From assembly GCA_021324775.1 (NCBI GenBank), contig JAJPIM010000036.1:29970-93969 (forward strand): a stretch of DNA of 64,000 nt, given 5' to 3'. Source of the stretch: Gemmatimonadota bacterium (GTDB lineage: Bacteria; Gemmatimonadota; Gemmatimonadetes; Gemmatimonadales; Gemmatimonadaceae). A program made the position numbers and the translations under genes. Below, in pieces: positions 25,393-37,218 of this stretch (its first letter is position 1; every line of letters begins with the position of its first letter). The notes beneath the pieces were generated by a model. That model did no database searches and was not told where the DNA came from. It saw only the letters and a list, made by a program, of their open reading frames with translations.

Positions 25393-26607
25393 ATGACGCC
25401 TGAGACGCCGCAGCCCGACGCGCCGCATCCCGATCTCGCCGAGACCATCCAGGAGGCGGAGTCACCGCAGTCGCGGTCGGTTTCGCTGATTGTCATCGCG
25501 ACCATCCTGGTGTTCGGCGCGCTGTACTTCGCCAGGGACTTCTTCATTCCGGTGGCGCTGGCGGGGCTTCTGAGTCTCGTGCTCAGCCCGATCGTGCGCC
25601 TGCTGGCCCGCTGGCGGCTCCCGTATCCGGCGGGGGCCGCCCTGGTCCTCGCGCTCGTCGTGGGCGCGGTGGGCGGCGGCGGCTACATGATCGCCGGTCC
25701 GGTCCGGGCGTGGGTCTCGGCGGCGCCGGTCGCGCTTCCCAAGGCTGCCCGGAAGCTCAGGGCAGTCGTTCGGCCGGTCGAGCAGGTGAGCCGCGCCGCG
25801 TCACAGGTCGAGCAGGCTACGGGCGCGAGTCCGGTACGAGACGTCGTGGTGCAGGGGCCGAGTCTGGGCAGCAGACTCGCGGGCATCAGCGCGACGGTTC
25901 TGGGCGGGATCATCGAAGTCCTGCTGCTGCTTTACGCGCTGCTCGCGGTGGGAGACCTGTTTCTCCAGAAACTCGTGGGAATGCTTCCTCGCCGCGGCGA
26001 TCGGGAGAAAGCCGTCTCGATCGCACGAGCGACGGAATCGTCGATCTCCGCGTACCTCGGTCTTACGGCGCTGATCAACATCTCCGAAGGAGCGGTGGTG
26101 GCGGCCGCGATGGCCCTGCTCGGGATGCCGACGCCGCTCGTGTGGGGCACGATGGTGGCGCTGGCCGAGTTCATCCCGTACCTCGGCATGCTGACGATGT
26201 CGGCGGTCCTCATGGTGGCGGCGCTGACGACATTCGATACCGTCCCACACGCCGTCGTCGTGCCAGCCGTGTATCTCGCGATCAACTTTGTGCAGGGCTA
26301 CATCGTCACACCGCTCGTGATGAGCCGCCGGCTGACACTCAATCCCGTGGCGATCTTCATCTCGCTGGCTCTGTGGTGGTGGCTCTGGGGGATCGCGGGC
26401 GCACTGCTGGCGGTCCCGTTGCTCGCGACGTTCAAGATCGTGTGCGACCATGTCGAGCCGCTCGCGAGCATCGGCGCGTTTCTGGGAGAGCGCGAGGAGG
26501 CCGAGCGGCGGCGGACGGTACGGGTGCGGCTATCGGGGCTCACGGCGCGCCGTCGGCCCGGCGGCGCGGCGACGGCCGCGGCCGAAGGGGTTGCCGGCGA
26601 GGATTAG
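25393..26607 (+). CDS. AI-2E family transporter (PerM/TqsA-like)
   Basis: 404 residues, about eight membrane helices. VSLIVIATILVFGALYFARDFFIPVALAGLLSLVLSP is the helix pair of the family N-terminus (given here only as a span, residues about 30-70). EGAVVAAAMALLGMPTPLVWGTMVALAEFIPYLG is the conserved core, and NFVQGYIVTPLVMSRRL with LNPVAIFISL the signature near the end. The basic, Ala/Gly-rich C-tail is unconserved. The family includes autoinducer-2 exporters but most members have other roles (for example Na+/H+ antiport); I do not assign a substrate. Confidence 0.9.
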   Translation: MTPETPQPDAPHPDLAETIQEAESPQSRSVSLIVIATILVFGALYFARDFFIPVALAGLLSLVLSPIVRLLARWRLPYPAGAALVLALVVGAVGGGGYMIAGPVRAWVSAAPVALPKAARKLRAVVRPVEQVSRAASQVEQATGASPVRDVVVQGPSLGSRLAGISATVLGGIIEVLLLLYALLAVGDLFLQKLVGMLPRRGDREKAVSIARATESSISAYLGLTALINISEGAVVAAAMALLGMPTPLVWGTMVALAEFIPYLGMLTMSAVLMVAALTTFDTVPHAVVVPAVYLAINFVQGYIVTPLVMSRRLTLNPVAIFISLALWWWLWGIAGALLAVPLLATFKIVCDHVEPLASIGAFLGEREEAERRRTVRVRLSGLTARRRPGGAATAAAEGVAGED

Positions 26608-26687
26608 CGCTGAGACCCGTCCGGCCGGGTTAGCGGCGGGCTGGCGGGACACCGTCGCGGGGAGACTGCCGGCGTTAGTTTTGACCC

Positions 26688-27860
<1,173 letters not shown>

Positions 27861-27895
27861 GCGTCGCGGGCCGCGCCGAGCGGCCGTGACCACGC

Positions 27896-29611
27896 ATGTC
27901 TGAAGCGGCGCCGCTACGCCGGCAGATGCTGTGGCTCATCGGCATTGGCATCGCAATCCGGGCCGGACTCGCGATCCCGCTGGGGCTGGGTGTCGACGAG
28001 TCGTACATGGTCGCCGTGGGGCGGAGGGTGAGCCTCAGCTACTTCGACCATCCGCCGCTGGCGTTCTGGCTGGCGCACGGCGCGTCGGTGTTGCTGGGCA
28101 GCGAATCCCACCTCGCAGTGCGGCTGCCGTTCGTGCTGCTGTTCGCGGGCACGACGTGGCTGATGTACCAACTCGGCGCGCAGACATTCGGCCCGGTCGC
28201 CGGGTGGTTTGCGGCGCTCCTCCTCAACGTGTCAGCCGTGTTCAGCGCCAGCACCGCGAGCTGGGTACTCCCCGACGGGCCGCTCATGTTCGCATTGGTG
28301 GCGAGCGCATGCTGTCTAGCCCGGGTGTTGTTCAATCCGGCGGAAGAGCAGCATGCATGGCGGTGGTGGCTGGGCGCTGGCGTATGCGCGGGGCTCGCTG
28401 CGCTGTCGAAGTACCAGGCAGGACTGTTTCTCGCGGGCGTCCTGCTCTTTCTCGCCGTGCGTCCAACCCAGCGCCGGTGGCTGCGGCGCCCCGAGCCATA
28501 CGTCGCGCTCCTCGTGACCCTGGTCATGTTTGCGCCTGTGGTGGCGTGGAACGCATCGCACGGGTGGGTCTCAATCGCGTTTCAACTCGGCCGCGGCAGT
28601 ACGCCTGGGCACGTGACGATCGTGCGGCGCCTCGCGGCGTTTGGGCAGAACATCGCTGGACAGATCGTGTGGGTTCTTCCGTGGATCTGGGTGATTCTCG
28701 CCGGCGCGCTGTTCCGCGTGCTGCGGCGGCGCCCTGCTGACGACCGCGAATGGTTCTTCGCGTGTCTCGCGCTCGTGCCGATCGCGCTGTTCTCGCTGGT
28801 GTCGCTGGGTGGCCAGGCCGGGCTTCCGCACTGGCCGGCGTCCGGGTACCTGTTTCTGTTTCCGCTCGCCGGGAATCTCCTCTTTCTGCAGCTCCATAGC
28901 GTGCCAATGGCGCCTCGCACACACGTATGGCTATCTCGCGAATCGGTGCCTGCCGGGTACAGGCCGCGACTGGTGCTGCGGTTGCTCACCGGCAGCGTGC
29001 TCGCATTCCCGCTGTTGCTGGCGTTCGCCGCAAGCGCCGCGATTACCGGATGGCCGGCCCGCGTAGCGCCGTCATTGTTCCAGAAGGGGGATCCGACGCT
29101 CGAAGCGCTGGACTGGAGCCAGTTGCGTCCGGGTCTCGACTCGCTTGGCCTGCTGGCTGGCCCGCGGACGTTTGTCGCCGGGACGAGCTGGGTGCAGGCC
29201 GGCAAGATCGCGTACGCGCTCGGCCCTTCCGTTCCGGTATTGTGTCTGAGCGGTGATCCGCGCGGGTTCCAGTACGTCTTCGACCAGAATTCGTTCGAGG
29301 GGGAGGACGCCGTGATCGTGGACCGGCTGCCTGCGCGCCATGACGTCATGGCGATGTACGGGGCGTATTTCCGGCGGCTGGCGCCGGTTGGCCAGATCGG
29401 CATCCGGCGGGATGGGCGCCCGGCGTTCGACGTAGCCGTGTACGTTGGGCGTGGATTCCGGGGGCCATATCCGCATGAGACGGTGCCGGTGATCGGGGCG
29501 GCATCCGTAGGGGCCGGTCACGACCGTTTGTTGGCCGGCACCCGGCCCGCGATGGGTGATTATCTTCCGCGCGACGCAATGCATTCAACTCATCCGGAGC
29601 CAGCGCCGTGA
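27896..29611 (+). CDS. GT39-family (ArnT-like) membrane glycosyltransferase
   Basis: 571 residues with about a dozen helices, inner membrane. GLGVDESYMVAVGRRVSLSYFDHPPLAFWLAHG has the acidic loop (DES) and the DHPP motif seen in the ArnT/PMT superfamily that uses polyprenyl-phosphate sugars. SWVLPDGPLMFALVA follows. The C-terminal soluble domain after about residue 400 is periplasmic. Acceptor unknown: lipid A, an undecaprenyl-linked glycan or a protein. It is wedged between gcdH and etfB, and its TGA overlaps the etfB GTG. Confidence 0.85.
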   Translation: MSEAAPLRRQMLWLIGIGIAIRAGLAIPLGLGVDESYMVAVGRRVSLSYFDHPPLAFWLAHGASVLLGSESHLAVRLPFVLLFAGTTWLMYQLGAQTFGPVAGWFAALLLNVSAVFSASTASWVLPDGPLMFALVASACCLARVLFNPAEEQHAWRWWLGAGVCAGLAALSKYQAGLFLAGVLLFLAVRPTQRRWLRRPEPYVALLVTLVMFAPVVAWNASHGWVSIAFQLGRGSTPGHVTIVRRLAAFGQNIAGQIVWVLPWIWVILAGALFRVLRRRPADDREWFFACLALVPIALFSLVSLGGQAGLPHWPASGYLFLFPLAGNLLFLQLHSVPMAPRTHVWLSRESVPAGYRPRLVLRLLTGSVLAFPLLLAFAASAAITGWPARVAPSLFQKGDPTLEALDWSQLRPGLDSLGLLAGPRTFVAGTSWVQAGKIAYALGPSVPVLCLSGDPRGFQYVFDQNSFEGEDAVIVDRLPARHDVMAMYGAYFRRLAPVGQIGIRRDGRPAFDVAVYVGRGFRGPYPHETVPVIGAASVGAGHDRLLAGTRPAMGDYLPRDAMHSTHPEPAP

Positions 29612-30360
29612 AGATCGCGGTGTGCATCAAGCGCGTACCGGTCATGGACCAGCGGTTGCCGATTGCCGCCAGCGGTATCGCGATCGACGAGAGTGGCCTG
29701 AAGTTCGACGTCAACGATTTTGATCTGTGGGCGGTCGAGGCGGGCCTGCAACTGAAGGAGAAGCTCGGGCAAGGCGAGGTGGTGATCGTTTCGCTGGGCA
29801 GCGACGCGGTGCAGGAGCAGATCCGCAAGGCGCTCAGCATGGGAGCGGACCGTGGCATCCACCTCAAGGCTGCGGCTGTTCCGCCTGATGCCCGGGTGGT
29901 GGCGCGGGCGCTCGCCGACGAGCTCAAGCCCGGCGGATTCGATCTCATTCTCTTCGGCCGCGTGGCGGTGGACGTCTCGAATGGGGCGACCGGCGCCATG
30001 GTGGCGCAACTTCTGGGACTCCCGTGCGTGACCGCCGTCTCGAAACTCGAGATCAAGGACGGGCGAGGCCGCGCTCAGCGCGAGCTCGAGGGCGCGCAGG
30101 AGATGGTGGAGTTCCCTCTGCCGGCAGTCCTGACGATCGATGAGGGCCTCAACCGGGAGCGTCTGCCGTCGCTCAAGGGCATCATGGCGGCCAAGAAGAA
30201 ACCGCTCGAGGTCAAACCGGTGACGCTCGGCGAGTCGCGGATCACGGTGCGGCGGCTGCAACCGCCGCCCGAACGGGCGGCGGGCCGCATCATCGGCGAG
30301 GGATCGGCGGCGGTCCCCGAACTCGTTCGCCTGCTCCAGACGGAGGCCAAGGTACTCTGA
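29608..30360 (+). CDS. etfB: electron transfer flavoprotein subunit beta
   Basis: 250 residues, binds AMP and pairs with EtfA to accept electrons from acyl-CoA dehydrogenases. MKIAVCIKRVPVMDQRLPI opens the family. KLGQGEVVIVSLGSDAVQEQIRKALSMGAD and ILFGRVAVDVSNGATGAMVAQLLG give the nucleotide-binding core; the recognition loop follows near LPAVLTIDEGLNRERLPSL. GTG 29608 overlaps the upstream TGA (GTGA). Its TGA overlaps the ATG of etfA (TGATG). Confidence 0.95.
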   Translation: MKIAVCIKRVPVMDQRLPIAASGIAIDESGLKFDVNDFDLWAVEAGLQLKEKLGQGEVVIVSLGSDAVQEQIRKALSMGADRGIHLKAAAVPPDARVVARALADELKPGGFDLILFGRVAVDVSNGATGAMVAQLLGLPCVTAVSKLEIKDGRGRAQRELEGAQEMVEFPLPAVLTIDEGLNRERLPSLKGIMAAKKKPLEVKPVTLGESRITVRRLQPPPERAAGRIIGEGSAAVPELVRLLQTEAKVL

Positions 30361-31352
30361 TGCCGAACCTTCTGGCATTCGCCGAAACGCGTGCCGGCGC
30401 AATCCGCAAAGCGGGGTTCGAAGCCGTCACGGCGGCTCGCGCCTGCGCCGACGCATCGGGCGGCGGCGAGGTGCACGCTCTGCTCGTTGGCGCGCCCGGG
30501 ATCGCGGCCAAAGCTGACAGCCTGGGCGAACATGGCGCGAATGTCGTCATCGTCACCGAGCATCCGGCGTTCGAGCGGTACAACCCTGAGGCGACGGCGG
30601 CACTCGTGGCCGATCGGATCCGAAGTGGCGGGTATCGTGTCGCGGTGTTCAGCTCGACCGCTCAGGGCCGTGATCTGGCGCCCCGTGTGGCGGCGATTCT
30701 CGATGCCGCGATCGTGACTGACGTGATCGCGATGGCAATCGAACAGAACGACATCGTCGTGACACATCCGGTCGATACGGGGAAGCTGATTGCGACGTGG
30801 GCAATCGGTGGCTCGCCGGCGATCATCGCGATGCGGCCTGGCGCGGTGCTCCTGGCGCCGAGTGCGCGGGCGGTGCGTGTCGAACGGGCGGAGCCCGTGG
30901 GCGATCCGGCAGCCGTCCGCGTCGTCACGACGGAACTCCGGATGGGCGACGGCGCGACGATGGATCTGGGTGACGCGCCGGTGATCGTGAGCGGCGGGCG
31001 CGGGCTCAAATCCGCCGAGAATTTCCGTCTGGTCGAGGAACTAGCCGCGGCGTTCGGGAATGCCGCCGTCGGCGCGACGCGGGCGGTGACCGACGACGGC
31101 TGGCGTCCGCACAGCGATCAAATCGGCCAAACCGGCCGGCTGGTGAGCCCTGATCTCTACGTCGCGGTCGGGATCTCCGGCGCGATCCAGCATCTGGCGG
31201 GCATGCGGACGTCGAAGACGATCGTCGCGATCAACAAGGATCGCGAGGCCCCGATCTTCAAAGTCGCGGACTACGGGATCGTTGGGGACGTGTTCGACGT
31301 CGTTCCCGCGCTCACGGCGGCGGTCCGCGCCGCGCGCGCCGCCTCGGCATGA
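30360..31352 (+). CDS. etfA: electron transfer flavoprotein subunit alpha
   Basis: 330 residues. The C-terminal FAD domain is complete: [58 protein letters not shown] and [22 protein letters not shown]. The N-terminal half resembles EtfB. It starts at ATG 30360, coupled to etfB, and overlaps the start of the next gene by 4 bases. Confidence 0.96.
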   Translation: MPNLLAFAETRAGAIRKAGFEAVTAARACADASGGGEVHALLVGAPGIAAKADSLGEHGANVVIVTEHPAFERYNPEATAALVADRIRSGGYRVAVFSSTAQGRDLAPRVAAILDAAIVTDVIAMAIEQNDIVVTHPVDTGKLIATWAIGGSPAIIAMRPGAVLLAPSARAVRVERAEPVGDPAAVRVVTTELRMGDGATMDLGDAPVIVSGGRGLKSAENFRLVEELAAAFGNAAVGATRAVTDDGWRPHSDQIGQTGRLVSPDLYVAVGISGAIQHLAGMRTSKTIVAINKDREAPIFKVADYGIVGDVFDVVPALTAAVRAARAASA

Positions 31353-33431
31353 GCGGCGGGGTGGGCGCGACGACCGCCTACATCGTCATCGTGGTGCTGG
31401 CGGCCGGGTTCTTCTTCTACAACGCGCACCGCCTCATCACGTATCTCGGAGTCGGCCGTCCTGCCGATCGCACCGACGCGCCGATGGTGCGCATCGGCAA
31501 CCTGCTGGGGATCGGCATTGCCCAGAGCAAGATCCTCAGGGATCCCCTGGCTGGGGCGATGCACGCGGCGGTGTTCTGGGGATTCATCGTCCTGACGGCC
31601 GGGACCGTCGAACTGCTCGTGCAGGGGGTCTGGCCGCAGTTCTCGTATGGTCTGGTGCTCGCGCGCCCGCTGTACGCGCCCTACGTGATGTCGCAGGAAG
31701 TGTTTGCGGTACTCGTGCTGGGGGCGGTCGGGTGGCTGTTCTACCGCCGCCTCGTGCTCAAGCCCAAGCGGCTGCGTGGCGACGCCCTCGAGCAGATGGA
31801 TGCGATGATCATCCTCTCGCTGATCGCGCTGCTGATGCTCACGCTCCTGCTGATGAACGCCAGCGCGGTGATCGCGCGTCCCGATCAGGCAGAACCGGCG
31901 CGCGTGATCTCGCGGGGACTCGCCATGGGACTGGCGGGGATGAGCCCAGCGACCGCAGCGGGGGTGGCCACGGTCGCGTGGTGGATGCACATCCTGCTGG
32001 TCCTCGCATTCCTCAACTATCTGCCGTACTCGAAGCATCTGCACGTCATCACATCGCTACCCAACGTCTACCTGTCCAATACCAGCGGTCCGGGGCGGCG
32101 CGGGGCGATGTCCGCGATGGATCTGGAGGCGGAGGGCGTCGAGCAATTCGGTGCGGCGGATGTCGAGCAGCTTTCGTGGAAGAACCTGCTCGACGGGTAT
32201 TCGTGCACCGAGTGCGGGCGGTGTACAGCGGCCTGTCCCGCGAACATCACCGGAAAGACGCTCAGCCCGCGCAAGATCGTGATCAACGTGCGCCAACGGC
32301 TCCTGGAGAAGGCGCCCCTCCTCGTCCACGAGTCGCCCGCGGGGGCACATCGCGACCTCGTGCACGGCGAGGGTGATCCCGGCAACGAGACGACGACCGC
32401 CGGTGTCATGGACCACCGCCTCCTCGACAATTTCATCACCGAGGAGGAACTCTGGGCGTGCACGTCGTGCCGGGCCTGCGTGCAGGAATGTCCGGTGTCG
32501 ATCGATCAGCTCGAGGTGATCAACGAGCTGCGCCGGGATCTCGTGCTGATGGAATCCCGGTTTCCCCCCGAGATTCAACCGGTTTTCCAATCGCTGGAGC
32601 GGAACGGGAGTCCGTGGGCGTTCGATCCCGCGAACCGCGCGGATTGGGCAGAGGGGCTGGGCATACCGACCTTCGCCGAATGTGCGGCTCGGGGAGACAC
32701 CCCGGAAGTGTTGTTCTGGGTCGGGTGCATGGGATCGTTCGACGCGCGGGCGAAGAAGATCACCGTGTCCTTCGCGCGCATCATGCAGGCCGCCGGCATC
32801 CGGTTCGCGATCCTCGGACAGGAAGAGAAGTGCAACGGTGATGCAGCGCGGCGCATGGGGAACGAATACCTGTATCAGATGCTGGCGAAGGACAACGTGG
32901 CGGTGTTGAACGGGTACCGCGTCAAGACCGTCGTCACCATCTGCCCGCACTGCTTCCATCAGATCGGGAACGAATATCCCCAGCTCGGCGGCAACTACGA
33001 AGTAATTCACCACTCGGTCTACATCGAGCGGTTGCTGGCTGAGGGGCGGGTCCCGATGGATGCGGAGAACGAGCAGGGCGATCCCGAGCGCATCGTGTAT
33101 CACGACAGTTGCTATCTCGGGCGCTACAACGACGTGTACGAGGCGCCCCGGGACGTGCTGCGCCGTGCGCTACCGATCGTCGACCTGGTGGAGGCGCCGC
33201 GCAACCACAGCCGCGGGCTGTGCTGCGGGGCGGGCGGGGGGCGCATGTGGATGGAGGAGCGCCAGGGCAAGCGCATCAACATCGAGCGCACCGAGGAGCT
33301 GCTGGCCACGGGGGCGACCGCGATCGCGGCGGCATGTCCATTCTGCATGACGATGCTGAGCGACGGCGTCGCGGCGAAGGATTCGCCGGTACCGGTCTAC
33401 GACATTAGCGAGGTCGTGGCGGCGCGACTGA

Positions 33432-33454
<23 letters not shown>
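31349..33454 (+). CDS. etfD: EtfD-type ETF:menaquinone oxidoreductase (Fe-S, heme-b/CCG membrane protein)
   Basis: 701 residues. Residues 1 to about 240 are membrane-embedded with several helices (nitrate-reductase gamma-like, probably two b-hemes). Two 4Fe-4S motifs follow, [12 protein letters not shown] and [13 protein letters not shown]. Two cysteine-rich CCG modules close the chain: WVGCMGS ... EEKCNGD ... CPHCFHQ, then [10 protein letters not shown] ... [14 protein letters not shown] ... CPFCMTM. This is the plan of EtfD/FixX-independent ETF dehydrogenases (as in mycobacterial EtfD) that feed beta-oxidation electrons to menaquinone. It completes gcdH-etfBA. The stop codon TAG is the end of a GC hairpin at 33432-33452. 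Confidence 0.9.
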
Positions 33455-33558
<104 letters not shown>

Positions 33559-33561
<3 letters not shown>

Positions 33562-34215
33562 GGTGGTGGGCTTGATGACGGGCACACCCATGGCGGGCGT
33601 GCGGAGTGTGTAGTGCAGCGTCACCGTGAGGCGGTCACCGTCGACGTGGGCCGCCACACGGCGGGAGCAGCCTGGGCAGCGCGACATCAGCAACGGCACG
33701 TCGGCGCGTTTGCCGATCGGAGTGCGGCAGACGGGGCAGTGGATGGACCCTGACACCAGCGCCGCGTGCGGCACCGCTTCGTCCGCCGGATCGAGCGCGA
33801 TAGCCGCCGCGGTCGCAGCGGCCATGGCACCGCCGGTCCCGTGAGTCTGTGTCATCAGCCGCGGTTTGGCGGCGTCACCGAGCTTGGCGCCCACGGTGGA
33901 GAGGAAGAACTCCCGTTCGGCCGGCGACATGCTTGCCAACTGTTCCCCGGCGACCAGGCCACGCTCGGCGAGCGTGCGCACCACGCCATCCGCTCGGACC
34001 GGACCGCCGGCGTACGCGCCACCACCGCTACCGGCGATCGCACCGCCCATCGCCATCCCCGTTGCGATATCCAAGCCAGCGGCGCGGCGGCCCGTGATCT
34101 GTGCGCGCAGCATACGGCGGGCGATGACCATCGCGCCGGCGACCACTGAGATCGCGAGCGCACCCGCGACGACGAGGAGGTAGGTGGGGTGGGGAACGTG
34201 AGTCGCGTGCGGCAT
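33559..34215 (-). CDS. membrane protein with C-terminal zinc ribbon
   Basis: 218 residues, unknown function. One N-terminal helix (LLVVAGALAISVVAGAMVIA) is followed by a Gly/Ala-rich region and a second Ala-rich stretch (GGAMAAATAAAIALD). Then a zinc ribbon: IHCPVCRTPIG and SRCPGCSRRVA, two CxxC motifs about 20 residues apart. It ends in VTLHYTLRTPAMGVP. Lies 16 bases after moeA and is likely the last gene of that unit. Its stop codon derives from the CTAG at the hairpin of the adjacent repeat. Confidence 0.62.
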
Positions 34216-34231
34216 GGGTGTCGGGCTTACG

Positions 34232-35482
34232 TCAGAGCGAAAAGTGGGCGCTCGTCCCCGCGTCGTCGGTCAGAAGCAGGGCGTGCAGCACATCTCCAGC
34301 CCGGGAATGCGGGCGGTCTTCGGGGACGACGAGCAACGCGTTCGCCTGTGACATCGATGTCAAAATGCCCGACCCTTGCGGGCCGGTGAGGCGCGCCGTG
34401 AGCGTCCCGTCGTCGCGGACGCTGACCACGACCCGGAGGAAGTGCGTGATCGGCGCGTTGATGGTCACCGCCTCCTCGAGCACGACCGGCACCGGTCGCC
34501 GGTGTAGGCGCGAATATCCCTGCATTCTTCGGAGCAATGGGCGCGCGAACAACTCGAACGTCACCATTGCCGACACCGGATTCCCAGGGAGGCCGAGCCA
34601 GGGAACGCCCCCGATGTGGCCGAAGCCGACCGGGGCACCGGGACGCATCCGAACCTTCCAGAACGTCATCTCGGCGCCGAGGCCGATGAGCACCTCGCGG
34701 ATGTAGTCGAACTCGCCGACCGAGATGCCGGCCGTCGTCACGATGGCATCGCAGCCGGCGGCCTGCTCGATCTTCTCCCGCAGGGCGTCGCGCTGGTCCG
34801 GCGCGATGCCGAGGTTGACGGGGACTCCGCCCGCGGTGCGGATCAGGGCGTGAATCGTATAGTTGTTCGACGAGACGATCTTGCGGCCGGCGAGTGCTTC
34901 GTCGAACCGGTCGAGGTCCACCAACTCGTCGCCCGAGCCGAGGTAGGCCACTCGCGGGCGGCGGTAGACGTCCACCGACGCGGCGCCGACGGATGCCAGG
35001 ACACCGATCTGCGCCGCGCCAACCGGCATGCCGGCTGGCAGGACGGTATCCCCCGCCCGCAAATCCTCCCCGCGCGGCCGGATGTTGCGCCGGCTGTCGC
35101 GGGCATCGCGAATCGCGACGCGCTCCAGGCCGCCGTCGGTGTCTTCGACGCGGACGACCGCGTCGGCACCCGCCGGCATCGGGGCGCCGGTCATAATGCG
35201 GATGGCCTGGCCCGGCTCGACCGCCCTGGACGGGAATTGCCCGGCCGCAACTGTTTCCGTGACACGCAGCACGGTGGGCTGACCGGCCGAGGCGCCGGCG
35301 ATGTCCGCCGAGCGGACCGCGTAGCCGTCCATGGCCGAGTTGTCCCAGGCCGGGAGCGTGAGGGGTGCGACGACCGGACTCGCGAGTACGCGACCCAGGG
35401 CGTCGAGGAGCGGCGTGCGCTCCACGGCCAGCGTGTGCGCGTGGCCGATGACGCGGTCGACCGCCTCGGCGACGCTCAGCAC
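34232..35482 (-). CDS. moeA: molybdopterin molybdenumtransferase
   Basis: 416 residues, inserts molybdate into adenylylated molybdopterin, the last step in molybdenum cofactor synthesis. LPAWDNSAMDGYAVRS opens the family, RPRVAYLGSGDELVDLDR and VTTAGISVGEFDYIREVL are its core motifs, and LGLPGNPVSAMVTFELFARP the conserved helix. All parts are in order and length is normal. ATG 35482, 26 bases after dacB. A mobA gene lies two genes upstream, so cofactor steps share this unit with a cell-wall enzyme. Confidence 0.95.
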   Translation of the reverse strand: MLSVAEAVDRVIGHAHTLAVERTPLLDALGRVLASPVVAPLTLPAWDNSAMDGYAVRSADIAGASAGQPTVLRVTETVAAGQFPSRAVEPGQAIRIMTGAPMPAGADAVVRVEDTDGGLERVAIRDARDSRRNIRPRGEDLRAGDTVLPAGMPVGAAQIGVLASVGAASVDVYRRPRVAYLGSGDELVDLDRFDEALAGRKIVSSNNYTIHALIRTAGGVPVNLGIAPDQRDALREKIEQAAGCDAIVTTAGISVGEFDYIREVLIGLGAEMTFWKVRMRPGAPVGFGHIGGVPWLGLPGNPVSAMVTFELFARPLLRRMQGYSRLHRRPVPVVLEEAVTINAPITHFLRVVVSVRDDGTLTARLTGPQGSGILTSMSQANALLVVPEDRPHSRAGDVLHALLLTDDAGTSAHFSL

Positions 35483-35507
35483 GCGAGTGCTCCGGCGACC
35501 GGTCCGG

Positions 35508-37178
35508 TCAATGCGCGCCCAGCGTCATCGACGCCAGGCGCACGGCGATCTCGTCCTGCACATGCTCGACGTCGTGGACCGGCGTCGTCCAGTTGTTGCA
35601 CAGAAAGCTGAACACCAGGCCTACGCCGTCCGTCGTCGTGACGTAGCCCGAGAGCGAGCGGGCCCGATCGACGAACCCGGTCTTGGCGTGCACGTTGCCC
35701 GCTGCGGGGGTCCCTCGCATGCGATCGGAGATCGTGCCGTCGATGCCGGCGATCGGCAGTGCGTCGTAGAACAACTGGTAGGCCGAGTCTTGCTCGATGG
35801 TCGTGAGCGTGCGCACGATCATGGCCGGCGACAGGTAGTCGTGGCGAGAGAGGCCGCTCCCATCGCGAATCACGAATTCGTCTGGCGGGATGCCCCACGA
35901 TGTGAGCTGTGATGCAACCACGCGCCGGCCGCTGTCGGCGGATCCGACACCGGTCTTCTCCAGCCCCAAGGTCTTCAGCAGGATCTCGGCGATCTGATTC
36001 TGCGAGGGCTTGAGCAGCGCAGGGAGGATGTCGCGGAGCGGCGGAGAGAACATGGTGAACAGCGTGTCGCGGCGCTCAGCCGGAGGCGGAATGGTTCGCC
36101 CGTGCGGCGTCGCCAAAACAGCCTGCCCCGACCCCGGAAACAGCTCTCCGTCATCGGTGACGAGCACGGGCTGGGGGCGAAGCGTGACACCCCGAGCGCG
36201 GAGCGCGCTCGCCAATCCATAGAGGTACGCGGTCGCGGGGTCCCGCAGCGCGACGAGCAACGTCGCGGTGTCGCCCGGCGCGACGGTGCCACTGACGACA
36301 AGGCCGCCGTGCGCGGCGTCGTAGACCGCAGCCGGCGCTGCGGCGGCGGACCCGCCGGCGATCGTGGCCGTCGTGACGCGCGACCGAATCGCGGGATAGT
36401 CCGGGATGGGTGTGGTCGTCACGTGAACCGCCCCGCCAGATCGCGCGGCTCCCCGAAGCGTGACCGTCGCGTAGCCCTCGTTGAACATCAACTCATCGAC
36501 ACCCGCGGCGTAGGGTTCGCCGAGGTCGTCCCAATCCCAGCCGAAGCCGATGTTGGCATCAGGAAACGCGTCGTCCGCGCTGACGATGCGTCCCGTAATG
36601 CGGTGAATGCCGTGTGCGGCCAGCGACTCCGCGGCCGCCCGCAGCGGGAGCATCGCGTCGCGCATCATGTGGTCGCTGACCGTCGGGTCGCCGCGGCCGA
36701 TGACGACGAGATCACCGTGCAACACGCCGTCACGGACGGGGCCGCGGGCGGCAAACGTCGTGCGGAACCGGAAGTCGGGCCCGAGCTGAGCCAGCGCGAC
36801 CGAGGCCGTCACGATCTTCATGTTCGATGCGGGGAGGAATAGCTTGCCGGCGTTCCGGCTGTAGAGCGTATCGTTGTGCGCGGGATCGACAATGAGCACG
36901 CCCCAGAACGCGCTCCGGAAGCGAGGATCGCCGAGCATGGAGTCGATCGCCGCACGCAGGGCGACGCGCGCATCGGGAGGCGGTGGCGGCGCCATGACTG
37001 CCGGAGCGGGGGCGACCACCGGCTGGACGTTCGAATGCCCGCAGGCGGTGGCGCCCGCGATAGCAGCGCAGGCGGACAGGCCGCCGATTCTGGCAGCGAG
37101 CGTGTGCCAGCGGCGCGCGCGGGTGTTCGGGCGATCGATACGAGGCACGGAGACCCAGCTGTGAACGGTGGATGCCAT
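35508..37178 (-). CDS. dacB: D-alanyl-D-alanine carboxypeptidase/endopeptidase (PBP4, peptidase S13)
   Basis: 556 residues, cuts peptidoglycan peptides in the periplasm. FLPASNMKIVTASVAL gives the active-site SxxK, IRDGSGLSRHDYLSP the SxN-like motif and NVHAKTGFVDRARSLSGY the KTG. The long insert of about 150 residues between SxxK and the second motif is characteristic of PBP4. N-terminus: basic, then LSACAAIAGATAC with a lipobox-like Cys, so it may be a lipoprotein. Length above the typical 480 because of an Ala/Pro-rich linker. Confidence 0.9.
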   Translation of the reverse strand: MASTVHSWVSVPRIDRPNTRARRWHTLAARIGGLSACAAIAGATACGHSNVQPVVAPAPAVMAPPPPPDARVALRAAIDSMLGDPRFRSAFWGVLIVDPAHNDTLYSRNAGKLFLPASNMKIVTASVALAQLGPDFRFRTTFAARGPVRDGVLHGDLVVIGRGDPTVSDHMMRDAMLPLRAAAESLAAHGIHRITGRIVSADDAFPDANIGFGWDWDDLGEPYAAGVDELMFNEGYATVTLRGAARSGGAVHVTTTPIPDYPAIRSRVTTATIAGGSAAAAPAAVYDAAHGGLVVSGTVAPGDTATLLVALRDPATAYLYGLASALRARGVTLRPQPVLVTDDGELFPGSGQAVLATPHGRTIPPPAERRDTLFTMFSPPLRDILPALLKPSQNQIAEILLKTLGLEKTGVGSADSGRRVVASQLTSWGIPPDEFVIRDGSGLSRHDYLSPAMIVRTLTTIEQDSAYQLFYDALPIAGIDGTISDRMRGTPAAGNVHAKTGFVDRARSLSGYVTTTDGVGLVFSFLCNNWTTPVHDVEHVQDEIAVRLASMTLGAH

Positions 37179-37218
37179 AGCGCTGCGTCCCGGCGGCAGT
37201 GCCCGGGTACAGTAATCC

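Noticed and set aside
30405..30430. tRNA-like GGTTCGAAGCC word
   Set aside because: Lies inside etfA and no acceptor or anticodon stems can be drawn.
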